Shown in pieces: positions 54,251 to 64,000 of a stretch of 64,000 bases of DNA. How positions within the stretch are numbered: the stretch's first letter is position 1; every line of letters starts with the position of its first letter. The notes beneath the pieces are model-generated. The model made no database searches. It saw only the letters and a list, made by a program, of their open reading frames with translations, and was not told the origin of the DNA. This DNA is from Lycium barbarum (taxonomy: Eukaryota > Streptophyta > Magnoliopsida > Solanales > Solanaceae). The translations under genes and the position numbers were made by a program. The stretch spans positions 11,808,725 to 11,872,724 of the forward strand of contig NC_083344.1 of assembly GCF_019175385.1 (NCBI RefSeq), in the 5' to 3' direction.

Positions 54251-57200
54251 TTTCACTGATTTCATGTTTCGTTTTGACGTGCTAAAACTATTGAACTTAA
54301 GTAGATATTTGATTGTGTATTTAAGGTATATATGCTCTTGTAAAAGCTAAGAGGAATTGTTTGACGAAGTGGACTTTGGTTGGTCTATGGCGTAGACGAT
54401 TTGAAGTCCTCGAGTTGTGGTAGAACTTGTTGTATGGTAAAACGCCAAGGTTTGTGTATAAAATTGAACTTGGAATATCTTTATTTTCTGGAATTTTTGA
54501 AGTATCTTGATGGGTTGTTTCTTTGCTCTTCATCTCATATCATTGTATGGTTATTATCTCAAGTATTGAAAAACTTTCGCTAAATCGCCCACTTGTACGA
54601 ATTGCTTGATCATTTTGCATTCTTGTTGGGACTTTGTCCTTCTTATTGCGATGACATTGTCATCAATATCAGCATGCCTCTCGATTCAGATCTTTCCCAT
54701 CTTGACATTGGATTTACATTTCGTCTTGATGATGGATTTTTGTCCATTTTCTAGTACGAGTGGAAAGCCATTTTCGACATGGCTCTAGATTCTCTTGACT
54801 ATTGGGTGACGACCCTTCTTGATTTGGGGCTTCGGTCCATCTTGATATTGATTGTGCTTGGTGTGATGGCATGGCGTACATATTGGGCGAAATTGGTTAA
54901 TTGACAAACTCTCTTGAATTGAAGTATAAGCTTTCTTGATACTTGAACCTTCGAATATTGATTTCGACATTTGGAAACTCTTCAAGGTTTTGATATTTGA
55001 TACTTTGATATACTTGTTTACTTGATTTATTGTTATCTTATTGAGCTACCTACGACGGATAAGGGAATTGGAAAATCTAATGGCTCCAAGCCCAAAGTTT
55101 ATACACCACTAAGCTTTATGCTTAGCGATAGTTGTTTTCTATCGTAGGTAATGTACGGGAAGAGATTTGAAGATGGTCATTTGGAGTAGACTTTTTGGGA
55201 GCTTTAGTGAAGATCACATTTGCATATGAATCTAGCTCTTGTAAAATTTTAGGGACTTGTACATGATCCACATGTAACACTTATGTATGAAATTTTGGAG
55301 GCTTGTTGGACACAAGACCATATGCTTGTAACTTGAACTTGGTGACTTGTTTTGCTATTTTAGGGTGTTCTTCCAACCCAAGTCATGCCATGTACTGCGT
55401 TTACATTTTGCCTTGTAATTATGTACAAAGGAAGATGCTAGTTTCTGTGATAATCGCAAGTTTGAGTTTCATGTATCTTATGGACCCGCAGTGGTGTTGA
55501 TTTGAAAATATAATTTCAGAATGAAGTTTCCTAAATGTGTTGACTATTTGAGAAGGGCATTACCATTTTAAAATGATACGCTGATATTGTATTTCATCTA
55601 AGAAATTTTTTCGGAGGGTACAATGGAAAAAAAATGTCGCACTTTCAACCCATTTTCGCATGGGCCTATTTTCGCTATTAAATATTTTTGTGAATATCTT
55701 TTGGCATAAATTTCTTCTAAACGTTGTAAGTGTGAACTTATCTTTTGTTTCGTAAGTGGTATCCTCCCCAAGGGGATGCTACATTGAATCTGCAGGCGCA
55801 GGATGACGGAGCAAGTCAACGGATCGTCGACACACAACGGGTCATCGACCCGCACCGCTAGAAATTTTAATCCTAAATATAAATAAATGATCCACGACTT
55901 TATTTCTCATTTTTATCTCTTCCAAATTAGAGGAAACCCTAGTATATTTACTCTCAACACTTTACATCATTATACTGGAGATTTGGCAAGATCCGAGCCC
56001 CGTAAACCTGAGTTTGTGACGAAGAAGGTTGTTTCTAGGGTTTCTTAAAAGTTGTGGAGCTTAGAAGTTGGAGTTGAAGTTGATCCTTGGAATCTTAGAC
56101 CCCTCAAGGTATGTAAATGATTTCTACCCTTGTATTTAAGATAATTATCAAGAGTTTTAGTGACTTTGAGTTAAGGAAATATAGTCATGGAAGTGGTAAG
56201 TTGATGAAAGGTGAGATGGCGATTTGGGACTGTTTTAAGAGATGATTGGGAATGGATTTGGGTATATTTTGATATGTATGTGTTGTCATTGTGGTTGTGG
56301 ATATTGTGGTTGATGTTGGATGGAATGTGAAGTTGAAGAGTTGTAAGCTTACAAGGGAAATGTGGTCCACAATTTGTTAAGCTTCTTTTTGTATTTAAAA
56401 TGGTTAGTAAATGAGGTAAGTAGTCTAATTAAGGCATATGCTATCTTGATTGTAGACTTACGAGTTCGAAAAGTAGAAGTTGGACAGTTGGATACACTTC
56501 AAGGTATGTTAAGGGTATCATTTCTTTCATTTTGGCATGATCCTTATGATATGAACGAACGAACATAGGAACAGACTTCCATAATACTCTACTCTCAGAA
56601 GCACTAGGAGTACTTCAGTTTTTGATATTCCTATACCCCGTATGATTGTTCAATCTCTTTATGGGTCTTGAGATTTCTTATGTTAATAATGTTAGCTCAA
56701 AGGTTGTCCCTCCGAGATAGCATGACCTTATGTCACTCCGGGAGTTCTATGTATAAACTTTAGTTATGCATTGCATTCATATACATATGCATATTGACCC
56801 ATGACTAGAAGGCATTATATACGTGTGTATTATATGTATATGGGGTATGAGGAAAGGGATATGCGTTATATATGCATTACCACCTGATCAACTAGTACAC
56901 CTTGATGATGACATATGGATCGGGCCGTACGTTCCTCGACATCATTATTATATGATATATGGATCGAGTCGTACGTTCCTCGGCATTATTATTATATGAT
57001 ATATAGATCGGGCCGTACGTTCCTTGGCACTATTATATGGGATATGGATCGGGCTGAACGTTCCTCAGCATTATGACCTATAGATATAAGTGAGCACGAT
57101 TATCATTGAGAGCATGCATATTATGCACCCACAGAGGCGTTGTCAGTTATACAGTTACTAGGTCATACAAATACATGCAGATAGTCATTTCAGTTTATGA

Positions 57201-57543
57201 GTTCAGATTTTATTCATGATTCTTATATGTATACATATTGTTCTTATGTCTTACATACTCAGTACATTATCTGTACTGATTCCCTATTGCTCGGGGGGCT
57301 GCGTTCATGCCCGCAGGTTCAGGTAGACCGACAGGTGGTCTAGCTTAGTAGGACCTCTATATCCAACAGTGGTTAGTGCGCTCCATTTGATCCGGAGCTG
57401 CAGTCATTTTTGGTATGCCACCCTTTTGAGATGTATATGCATATGGGTATGATGGGGCCCTGTCCCATCCTTTCAAAAGCTTTATTCCAGTAGAGGTTTG
57501 TAGACAGTTGTAGGTATTAGTCAGATGATGTAGCCTTGTCTTT

Positions 57544-57558
<15 letters not shown>

Positions 57559-57616
<58 letters not shown>
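57559..57616 (+). repeat. G 3' LTR: (AT)n microsatellite
   Basis: About 29 AT units preceded by a GT run from 57545. Longer than its partner in the 5' LTR, as expected of independent slippage after insertion. Confidence 0.95.
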
Positions 57617-57618
<2 letters not shown>

Positions 57619-57771
57619 CAGAGTTTATGATGTCACCCTCATTTATGAGATCAGTTTAAGTCACTTATGGGCCCTTGATGTTCAGTATGGTTCAGTTATG
57701 CGTATAGGGGTGTTTGGCCAATAGCGGTCAGACACTCATCACGACTCATCGGTTTGGGTCGTGACAGGTAC

Positions 57772-59425
57772 ACCATCAATGTGTTATATCAAAATACCAT
57801 CAAGGGTATGCCAACAATATATCAATTTTACTAGTACCAACAACGGGCACGTCAACAATGTATCACAATGCAAATACCAGCAACGGTATGTCAACCATAT
57901 CTCAGTTAAGATAGTAACACAGATTCTGATATTTACCACTACTCGTAGCATTAACCATCAAAATGGAACAATAAAAACACATAACGGGGTGTCTAGTCCC
58001 AACACATATCAGGGCCCAACCTAAGGCAATGTCCAACCCAACTTCATACCCGAAAGTTCGCATTTTGTCTCCGACATTATATTCTAAATATGTGATTCGG
58101 TATGCATAGTCTCACTAGAGGTAAGCCATAACCTACCTAGACTGCCAAACCGCAACACCAACAAGTCACTCTATCGCCTTGCCCTTCCTCTGAAGCTTAG
58201 AACCAAAGTAGTCTAAGCATAATCGAATTCTAAATTAGAAAGCATGGAGAATGATACTAATATTGCTATGATATCTATTAGGTCCATTTTAACCCTAGAA
58301 ATTGGAGAAATGGACCCACAAGGGAGAAACGGGAAATTCGCGGGTAAAATACCAAAGTAATCACAACCCAATCATTAATTGTTGATTTAACTCAAGACTT
58401 GTCCCAAATCTGATTTCAAGTAAAAACCCCCAAATTGGGTATGAACCCTAATTCTCCAAGTCCGAAATTCAACGTTAAAAGTGGAATATATGGGCTTACT
58501 AGGCTTAGATTCGTCACATTTTAACATTGACATCATCAATTTATCAAGTATAATCTTAGAGAAAAGTCTCCCAAAACCCTCCTTCAAATTCCTTTTCTAA
58601 GGGATTGAAAAGGGAAGGGGAAAATCTAAGATGATTGTGATTAAAGAGGAGGAAAAGATTAGACAAAGTTTTACCTCCAAGAATTCCTCCAATTTGTCTC
58701 CAAGAACAGCTTTCCCAAGCTCCAATATCGAGATATGAAATAATGAGGATCTAAGACTCATTTAATTAATTTAACTGCCCGTCACCCGCTACAACGGTAC
58801 TGTGACCGCCCCAGCAGTGCCGCCCTAGCGGCAACCTGACCGCTAAACTAAATGGTTCGTACCGCTTCAGCGGCAGGTCCACCGCTCCAGCGGTGCCTCC
58901 GTTGCGGTGCTGGTGCCGCCAAAGCGGGCACCAGACACCAGAAACTTTAGCCCAATATTTTTCTTCGATCTAATTTTTCGACTAATTCCTGAGACCATCT
59001 GCTCTCATACCAGATAATTAGCCCCGCATAAAAACGCGTTACGAACGCACCTGTGGCCTCAAAATTTGCAACGGAGGTCTCGTTGACCGAGTCAACCACC
59101 GATGCCTTAATTCCCATTTCCCATCCAACGTCCCGAACTGCATCTGAATGCATTGAGAACCGAACCAAATGCACACACAAGTTCTAAACGACGATTTGGA
59201 CCTCTCGAAATTGATGAAATTCTAAAAAAGGTTCGTTTACCCAAAAGTCAACCTGAGTTCAACCCTTTTTCACTTCAAGTCTATATTTTTCCCAAAGCTG
59301 CTCGAATCCATACTAGACACCTCGTGAAGCGTGTCAACGGTCCCCTCGGGTCAAAAAGGAGCTAATTAATACTCGAGAGCAGCGAAAGTGCCAAAAGAAC
59401 TATAACGACCAAACGGGTCGTTGCA
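57772..59425 (-). mobile_element. I: 3' LTR, right part
   Basis: Continues the array split by G, then TAAGCCATAACCTACCTAGA near 58123 (leader, matched at about 61848 in the 5' LTR), then the CCGCT palindrome block and U3. The right end TTGCA at 59425 gives the minus-strand LTR start TGCAACGACCCG. The short ORFs 57761-59365 are not conserved proteins. Confidence 0.75.
58775..58930 (-). repeat. I LTR: CCGCT-AGCGG palindrome block
   Basis: ACCGCTNCAGCGGT-type words repeated at least six times (ACCGCTTCAGCGGC, ACCGCTCCAGCGGTG, GCCGCCAAAGCGGGC and others) in 155 bp. On the minus strand an A/T-only stretch (TTAAATTAATTAAATGAG) follows, in the place of a TATA box. Confidence 0.85.
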
Positions 59426-59479
59426 TCAGATACCAATTGAACCGTTGCTCGTCCTCGAGCAAAGAAAATAAGAAAAGTA

Positions 59480-60360
59480 GGAAAATACCTGAATTAGTGA
59501 ACAACTGGGGATATCGACTACGCATATCAGGCTGAGTCTCCCAAGTAGCCTCTTCCACAGGATGGTGCTTCCATTGTACTTTCACAGAAGCAGTCTCCTT
59601 GGACCTCAATTTTCGAACCTGCCTATCCCAGATCGCGATAGACTCCTCCTCGTAAGTCAAATTCTCATTAAGCAATATAGAATCCCAACGGAATATGTAG
59701 GTACCGTCGACATGGTATTTCTTCAGCATCGAAACATGTAAGACCGGGTGAACTACCGCCAAGCCTGGCGGTAATGCTAAATCATAAGCTACATCACCTC
59801 TACAATCCATGATCTCAAACGAGCCAATGTATCTAGGGCTCAACTTTCCCCTCTTACCAAACTTCATAACACCCTTCATGGGTGAAACAATCAATAGAAC
59901 CTGATCACCAATAGCAAATTTCAAATCCCGAACCTTCCGGTCCGCGTACATCTTTCGCTGGCTCTAAGCCGTCACGAGTCTGGCCTGAATAACTCTCACT
60001 CTATCAAGGGACTCTCTGAATGGATCCGTGCTTCCAGGTCGAGCCTCGGACCCATCGAACCAACCAATCGGAGATCTACACCTCCTACCATATAAGGCCT
60101 CAAAAGGCGCCATACCAATACTCGAATGATAGCTGTTTTTGTATGTAAACTCCACCAAGGGAAATAGCTTATCCCAATGACCACCAAAGTCAATAACACA
60201 CGCTCTCAACATGTCCTCGAGCACCTGAATGGTCCACTCGGACTGGCCATCGGTCTGGGGATGGAAAGTTGTACTAAAGTCCAATCGGGTACCCAACTCA
60301 TCATGGAATGCTCTCCAAAATCGGGAAGTGAAGATAGCACATGTGCCATAGCATCTAGTG
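59480..60360 (-). pseudogene. I: integrase C-terminal half with chromodomain
   Basis: Begins right after gag with SRFWRAFHDELGTRLDFSTT, then PQTDGQSEWTIQVLEDML (catalytic Glu), MAPFEALYGRRCRSPIGWFD and a stop near 59963. It resumes KMYADRKVRDLKFAIGDQVL, VSPMKGVMKFGKRGKLSPRY, VVHPVLHVSMLKKYHVDGTY and a chromodomain YEEESIAIWDRQVRKLRSKE, VKVQWKHHPVEEATWETQPD. Zinc domain and both Asp residues are missing. The two frames together are long and have few stops, suggesting a younger element than K. Confidence 0.92.
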
Positions 60361-60362
60361 TA

Positions 60363-60565
60363 CCCTAAGCTGCTGCAGCTCCTAGAAGAACTGGTACTGC
60401 CGTCGCTGGCTGGGCTGGTGTGGCTGCATCTCCCGCTGCCTCGTTAGGAACCACTCGAGGCACGGGGTCAACCACTGGGACGCCGCCCCCTGCTTGGGCT
60501 GCCCCTCTGCCAGCTCTTCTGCCTCCACCTCTACCTCTAGCTGCTGCTGCCCGTGTTCTCACCAT
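60363..60565 (-). pseudogene. I: gag N-terminus, truncated by deletion
   Basis: ATG at 60565; VRTRAAAARGRGGGRRAGRG and an Ala/Pro-rich spacer of 66 codons, then a stop at the junction. Similar to the decayed start of K gag. Capsid, nucleocapsid, protease, RT, RNase H and half of integrase are deleted at about 60362. Confidence 0.88.
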
Positions 60566-60830
60566 CTGCGAGAGAATGAAGGATAGTTAGATACCAATTT
60601 GAATCATCAGATACCAATTGGAATCAAGTAGCACGAAAGAAAGAAAGAAAAAGATTTTTTCCTAGTGTTCGGTAGCCTCTCGAAGACAAGTACAGACGTC
60701 TCCGTACCGATCCGCAAGACTCTACTAGGCATGTCACACAAGTCATCTATTCATTCAAGTCCTATTTCATATTAACCAATTAGTTAGTTATTACTCATTC
60801 AATCATCAAATAAAACGAAATAAGTCGTGC
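60566..60830 (-). other. I: leader, primer site not found
   Basis: Matches the K leader (GTAGCCTCTCGAAGA and CAAGACTCTACTAG). Beyond 60735 it diverges and no Met-tRNA site next to a TGTCACGACC end is visible. AGATACCAATTTGAATCATC is partly duplicated at 60585-60620. Confidence 0.5.
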
Positions 60831-61880
60831 CATAAAATAGTGAAATAAGTACGGAAGTTCTAACTATTACAAAATCCCCAAAATCCAAAAGTCATCATAC
60901 TAAGACTCTAATCTAAAACATGTCTAAGGAATGGAATATGTCTAATAAATATCCATAATGTCCAGAAAAGGAAAAGACATCATCAGAGAAAGATCTTCGG
61001 GCGGCTTGGCATGGATAGAAACTCACCCTAAATCTGTCAGCGACGTCCTCAATGCTAGATGTGAGGGCGGGTAGCAGTCTCTGTATCACAATCTACACTC
61101 AAAAGAATGCAGCAATATAGTATCAGTAAAAAAATATACCGGTAGATATCGTAGGCCGACAAAGATTAGTATCATGCATATCTCATAAAATCAGTAGAAT
61201 AAACAAGCCAGCCAACAAACACGAATATCAATAGATCAAAACAAGTTAACTAAGGATAATCACAATCAAGTCACCAAGATATCAAAAATCACAATTAACG
61301 GAAGCCACAACCGAAATAAGTTTACCACAATAACCACACTCACTGTACATACACGCTAACTGATGTCATTGCTCAGTAGTCATGACCTGCAGGGGACCCA
61401 TGGTGTCCATGTACCACTCGTTTAGGATTCACTCCTCGGACCCAAGTATAAACCTCCGCTCTGGAACAAACCTCGGACGCGGGCCATATCAATGTACCTC
61501 TCATTTTAGGAACGAACCTCAGACCACGAGCCCATAATCTAGGTCACATTTGTGCCTTTCCATATCCCTTTACATGGCACTATTTCTTACCTTCTTGTCA
61601 TCAATGCTCAAATCATTATTTCATATCACAATTTCACCAAGAAGGTCATATTAATTTCTCATCACAACATTATCAACTGCAGATTCAACACACATGAACA
61701 GGGCACGAAGCCTACACCGTTACTCAATTAATCATATATAGGAGTTCTAACACACAATATCATGCATGAAGACTAAACATGTTTTCTCCTATAGAATTTA
61801 CAACACATACAATCAACTAATCAAAGTCTAACTCAAGTAGACCGTAACCTACCTCAAACATAAAGCTGGAACAACACAAG
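60831..61880 (-). mobile_element. I: 5' LTR, partial
   Basis: Noncoding. Shares CGTAACCTACCTC with the 3' LTR, and its 61000-61090 part resembles the K LTR. The left boundary is eroded. J starts at 61881. Confidence 0.6.
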
Positions 61881-62535
61881 TGTTACGACCCAACCGGAGG
61901 GCCATGACGGGTACCCAGAACTAGCCTACCGAGCACCGCCTAGCATGCTTCTTCTAAGCTTATCTCGGTGGACCACATGTCTATCTCGTAATTACATAAA
62001 CTAAGCAGACACAAATTCTCAAAATGAAACCCTGTTCACATAATAATCATCAACTTCACCTCGTATGTACATGCACAAGCCCACAAGGCTATAAAAATGA
62101 TATACACTAGGGAGGTCATGAAACTTCTGACTATCCACACCTATCTACGAGCCTCTATATAGAGTACTGGGAATCATAAGGACGGGACAGGACCCCGCTA
62201 TGCCCCAATTATACACAAAAGATAATACTAACAGAACGCAACTCCGAAGTAGTGGAGTGCTCCTGAATATCCGTTGATGAAGCTTCTAAGGGTCCGATCC
62301 GTCTTCCTGTCTACCTGCGGACATGAACGCAGCGTCCACAAGCAAAAAAGACGTCAGTAAAAATAATGTACTGAGTATGTAAAGCATGAACAACAACATA
62401 ATAGAGACATAAGAAACAAGGGATAAAGAGATAACCTGTATACCTTATTGCCTCTTAAGGCAGATGTCATGCATGCTTAACTTATCTTTTCAAAATATCG
62501 TCCATACATATTTGTAGTATATTGCTGTGGAGTAC

Positions 62536-62695
62536 AGCCCGATCCATGTGTATATATTTATAATAGTGCCGAGGAACGTACAGCCCGATCCATAGATATT
62601 TATAATAGTGCCGAGGAACGTACAGCTCGATCCATATATATTTATAATAGTGCCAAGGAACGTACGGCCCGATCTATATATATATTTATAATAGT
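62536..62695 (-). repeat. J: tandem repeat related to the G LTR array
   Basis: GCCGAGGAACGTACRGCYCG and ATCCATA words with ATATATTTATAATAGT spacers, three to four units of about 50 bp. Confidence 0.88.
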
Positions 62696-63879
62696 GATAG
62701 CATGCATGAGAGCCCAAATAAGATGTTGCTATTCTCTCGGAGTGACATAAGGTCGGCAACCCTCCGATTTCTATTATGGAATCATCATCATCACTGTATC
62801 TCACCTTGAAGGAACAACTATCATGAGGTGAGATCAACAATAATGAATAAAATTGGTAATCATGTGAAAAGATCAATAGTATCATGAAAACATTAAGAAC
62901 TTTATGCTTTGGCTTCTCTAGAATAGAAATCATCATCATTATTCTATCTCACTTATGTTGAAACCATAGCATAAGATAAGGCCAATTACAATGAATGAAA
63001 TCAAGAATCATATGGTAAGCTCAATAATATCATGAGATCATCTCAAATTTATACTTTTGTTCCGTTAAACATGGAGTCATCATAGGAATCTTGAGAATAA
63101 GGGTATTCTAGCATTTCTAGGAGTAAAAGTATTGTGGATGGCATATATGGAATCATAACCTAGGAATCATGCCTTTGAAAGAAAGGGGTTAGCCTTACAT
63201 ACCTTTACATCTCCTTAATTACTCAACGTTCTCGTCCCAAGTTCGCAAACCCTACATTCAAAGGGTTCATTTTAAGATTAGATCTTAAAAAAAATACGCT
63301 TGAGTTCAAACTAGAGCAACAAAAAGGGCTAACGGAATTTGGGCAGCACTTCCCCTATTTCATCAACTTCCACCATATCATAAAATAGCTCCCAAACAAC
63401 AATAATAACATCCATAATATCCTAGTCAAAGAATTATATTCAATTCCATCTCAAATTCATCAAAAATCCTCTTTTCAATCTCACCCATAGCCATCTTCTT
63501 CACCTCAACATCTATGGCTTCTGTACTTTAGATTTCCTCCTCAATAAGAGTTACTAAACATTTATATCACTTAAACATATGAATAGGATGATGAAAATAA
63601 CTTAAAATAAAGTAACTTCACTTCATTCAGCTCCTTCTTCAAGACCAACTTCACCACAACTTCAAAAGGAAACAAGAATCATCACTCTCTAAAGATTTAC
63701 CTTGAGGTGTTGATGTTGATTCTCTCTTTGGATGATATGGAAAGGTGTGGAGTGATTGGGAACCTTCAAGAACTCTTAGGAAGTATCTTAGAGGTAGGGA
63801 AATAATTGTGGAAAGTTAGAAATGAAGTTGGGGTCGTTTGGGACTTAAAAAGTTGGCAAAATCACCCCCCCACCCCCGA

Positions 63880-64000
63880 TCTACTTGGCGATGAGTGTGC
63901 GACCTAGCACACTGATTGTGCGGCTGCACACTCCATCCTCAGCTTGGGGATGATTTTGGGCAGTGAGGCCAGCCAATTTGGCGATTTGGCGACCAGTGTG
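63880..64000 (-). repeat. J: GC-rich block with short repeats upstream of leader
   Basis: GGCGAT(G/T), GCGACC, TGTGCGGC and CAGTGTG words recur in direct and inverted form after an AT-rich leader. The block is cut by the window end. Confidence 0.55.

Larger units (their letters stand above)
53425..55788 (+). mobile_element. H: solo LTR in the 3' LTR of G, target duplication TTGAA
   Basis: TGTAACACTCC (53430) to GGGGATGCTACA (55783), 2354 bp, with exact TTGAA at 53425-53429 and 55784-55788. The G 5' LTR shows the uninterrupted site at 46531-46535. TATA TATAAAAG at 53596 gives plus orientation and a short 166-bp U3. It contains a tandem duplication of about 200 bp. No internal region or coding sequence was seen. 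It lacks the GC-palindrome block of the other LTRs. Confidence 0.93.
53142..57766 (+). mobile_element. G: 3' LTR, interrupted by solo LTR H
   Basis: Begins TGCTACGCCTC and ends GGGTCGTGACA. Without H and one TTGAA it is about 2.27 kb, matching the 5' LTR in order. Its palindrome block is split (53345-53418 and about 55797-55854), and it lacks about 60 bp before the microsatellite. Confidence 0.93.
46244..57771 (+). mobile_element. G: near-complete gypsy element with both LTRs
   Basis: 5' LTR 46249-48566, primer site, gag, protease, RT, RNase H, partial integrase, chromodomain remnant, polypurine tract, 3' LTR 53142-57766 (holding solo LTR H). The flanks are GATAC (46244-46248) and GGTAC (57767-57771), one mismatch. 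The interior is about 4.6 kb, nearly full for this family except for the integrase core. Numerous stops and frameshifts make it nonautonomous. Confidence 0.92.
45461..61880 (-). mobile_element. I: gypsy element holding G in one LTR and abutting J
   Basis: Minus order: 5' LTR (61880-about 60830, cut by J), leader, gag start (60565-60365), direct switch to integrase (60360-59480), 3' LTR (59425-45461, interrupted by G at 46249-57766). The far end of the 3' LTR is deleted where F begins: about 500 bp found in the related copy at 998-1797 are missing. PR, RT and RNase H are absent, as in C. Confidence 0.78.
61881..64000 (-). mobile_element. J: A-family LTR, running off the window
   Basis: Plus strand begins TGTTACGACCC and GGAGGGCCATGACGGGTACC, the inverse of the LTR end of A. 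Contains GTCAGTAA...GTACTGAG at 62352-62376, a tandem repeat at 62536-62695 (same unit as in G, inverted), leader motifs near 63190, and a palindrome-like GC block at 63880-64000. The last visible bases are within this block, so U3 is out of view. The ORF at 62490-62939 is a by-product of the repeats. Confidence 0.82.

Noticed and set aside
57536..57724. ORF of Ile-Tyr repeats
   Set aside because: Translation of the (AT)n microsatellite.
58775..58930. CRISPR-like or satellite array of CCGCT words
   Set aside because: Units are short palindromes without regular spacers, inside an LTR of a plant element.
59426..59440. TTGGTATCTGATGC (minus strand) next to the I LTR, resembling a primer site
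   Set aside because: It lies on the 3' side of pol, before the LTR start, where a polypurine tract is expected; a primer site there makes no sense unless the LTR is duplicated.
62490..62939. 149-codon minus ORF with repeated YGSGCTFLGTIINI-like units
   Set aside because: Encoded by the LTR J tandem repeat, whose related array in G is read in other frames without an ORF.
1..64000. Host protein-coding gene or tRNA gene
   Set aside because: Every extended coding match was to a transposable element protein; no tRNA-like A/B box pair with a foldable cloverleaf was noticed by eye, though a tRNA scan was not possible.

Overview
The window is 64 kb of plant nuclear DNA made almost entirely of transposable elements. 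I found no intact cellular gene, no functional-looking tRNA, rRNA or ncRNA gene and no CRISPR array. LTRs that start or end with TGTCACGACCC/GGGTCGTGACA, primer sites matching initiator Met-tRNA, Ty3/gypsy pol genes ending in a chromodomain, and an Ogre/Tat protease fragment together suggest a large plant genome, most likely Solanaceae. The family level is inference. An exact 500-bp N run (13518-14017) is an assembly gap.

Left part (1-12860) is a mosaic of broken pieces: an LTR end (E2, 1-997) inside another LTR (998-1797); a CACTA (En/Spm) DNA transposon fragment with its terminal repeat at 2501 and a decayed TNP2 transposase, fused to a LINE RNase H tail; a gypsy gag scrap; a minus-strand gypsy copy (K, 6114-9345); a plus-strand RNase H/integrase fragment with a tandem duplication (L, 9355-11385); an LTR scrap; and an Ogre/Tat protease scrap. 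Several junctions carry filler DNA copied from other junctions in the same region.

Middle part (about 12861-40710) is a four-level nest. Host element A (plus) has an LTR end and primer site at 14438-14456 and gag-pol in three pieces. Solo LTR D sits in its reverse transcriptase (17249-36312). Element B (plus, 18148-34543, paired 2.38-kb LTRs, target duplication AAGCT) sits in D. Element C (minus, 23516-31201, paired LTRs) sits in B. A second solo LTR, E (minus, 37049-40122, target duplication TTAAG), sits further along in A.

Right part (40711-64000): element F (minus) is a single LTR with internal sequence on both sides, its primer site and gag on one side and pol plus polypurine tract on the other. 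It abuts a truncated LTR of element I (minus, 45461-61880). Inside that LTR lies element G (plus, 46249-57766, near-complete), whose 3' LTR holds solo LTR H (53430-55783, target duplication TTGAA). LTR J (minus, from 61881) lies in the 5' LTR of I and runs off the window.

No element is autonomous. Every gag-pol has stops, frameshifts or deletions, and C and I each fuse gag directly to integrase. The most interesting recurring signal is in the LTRs. Most families here carry a short, often GC-rich block of family-specific palindromes just upstream of the TATA box. In B and G that block differs between the paired LTRs far more than the rest of the LTR does.
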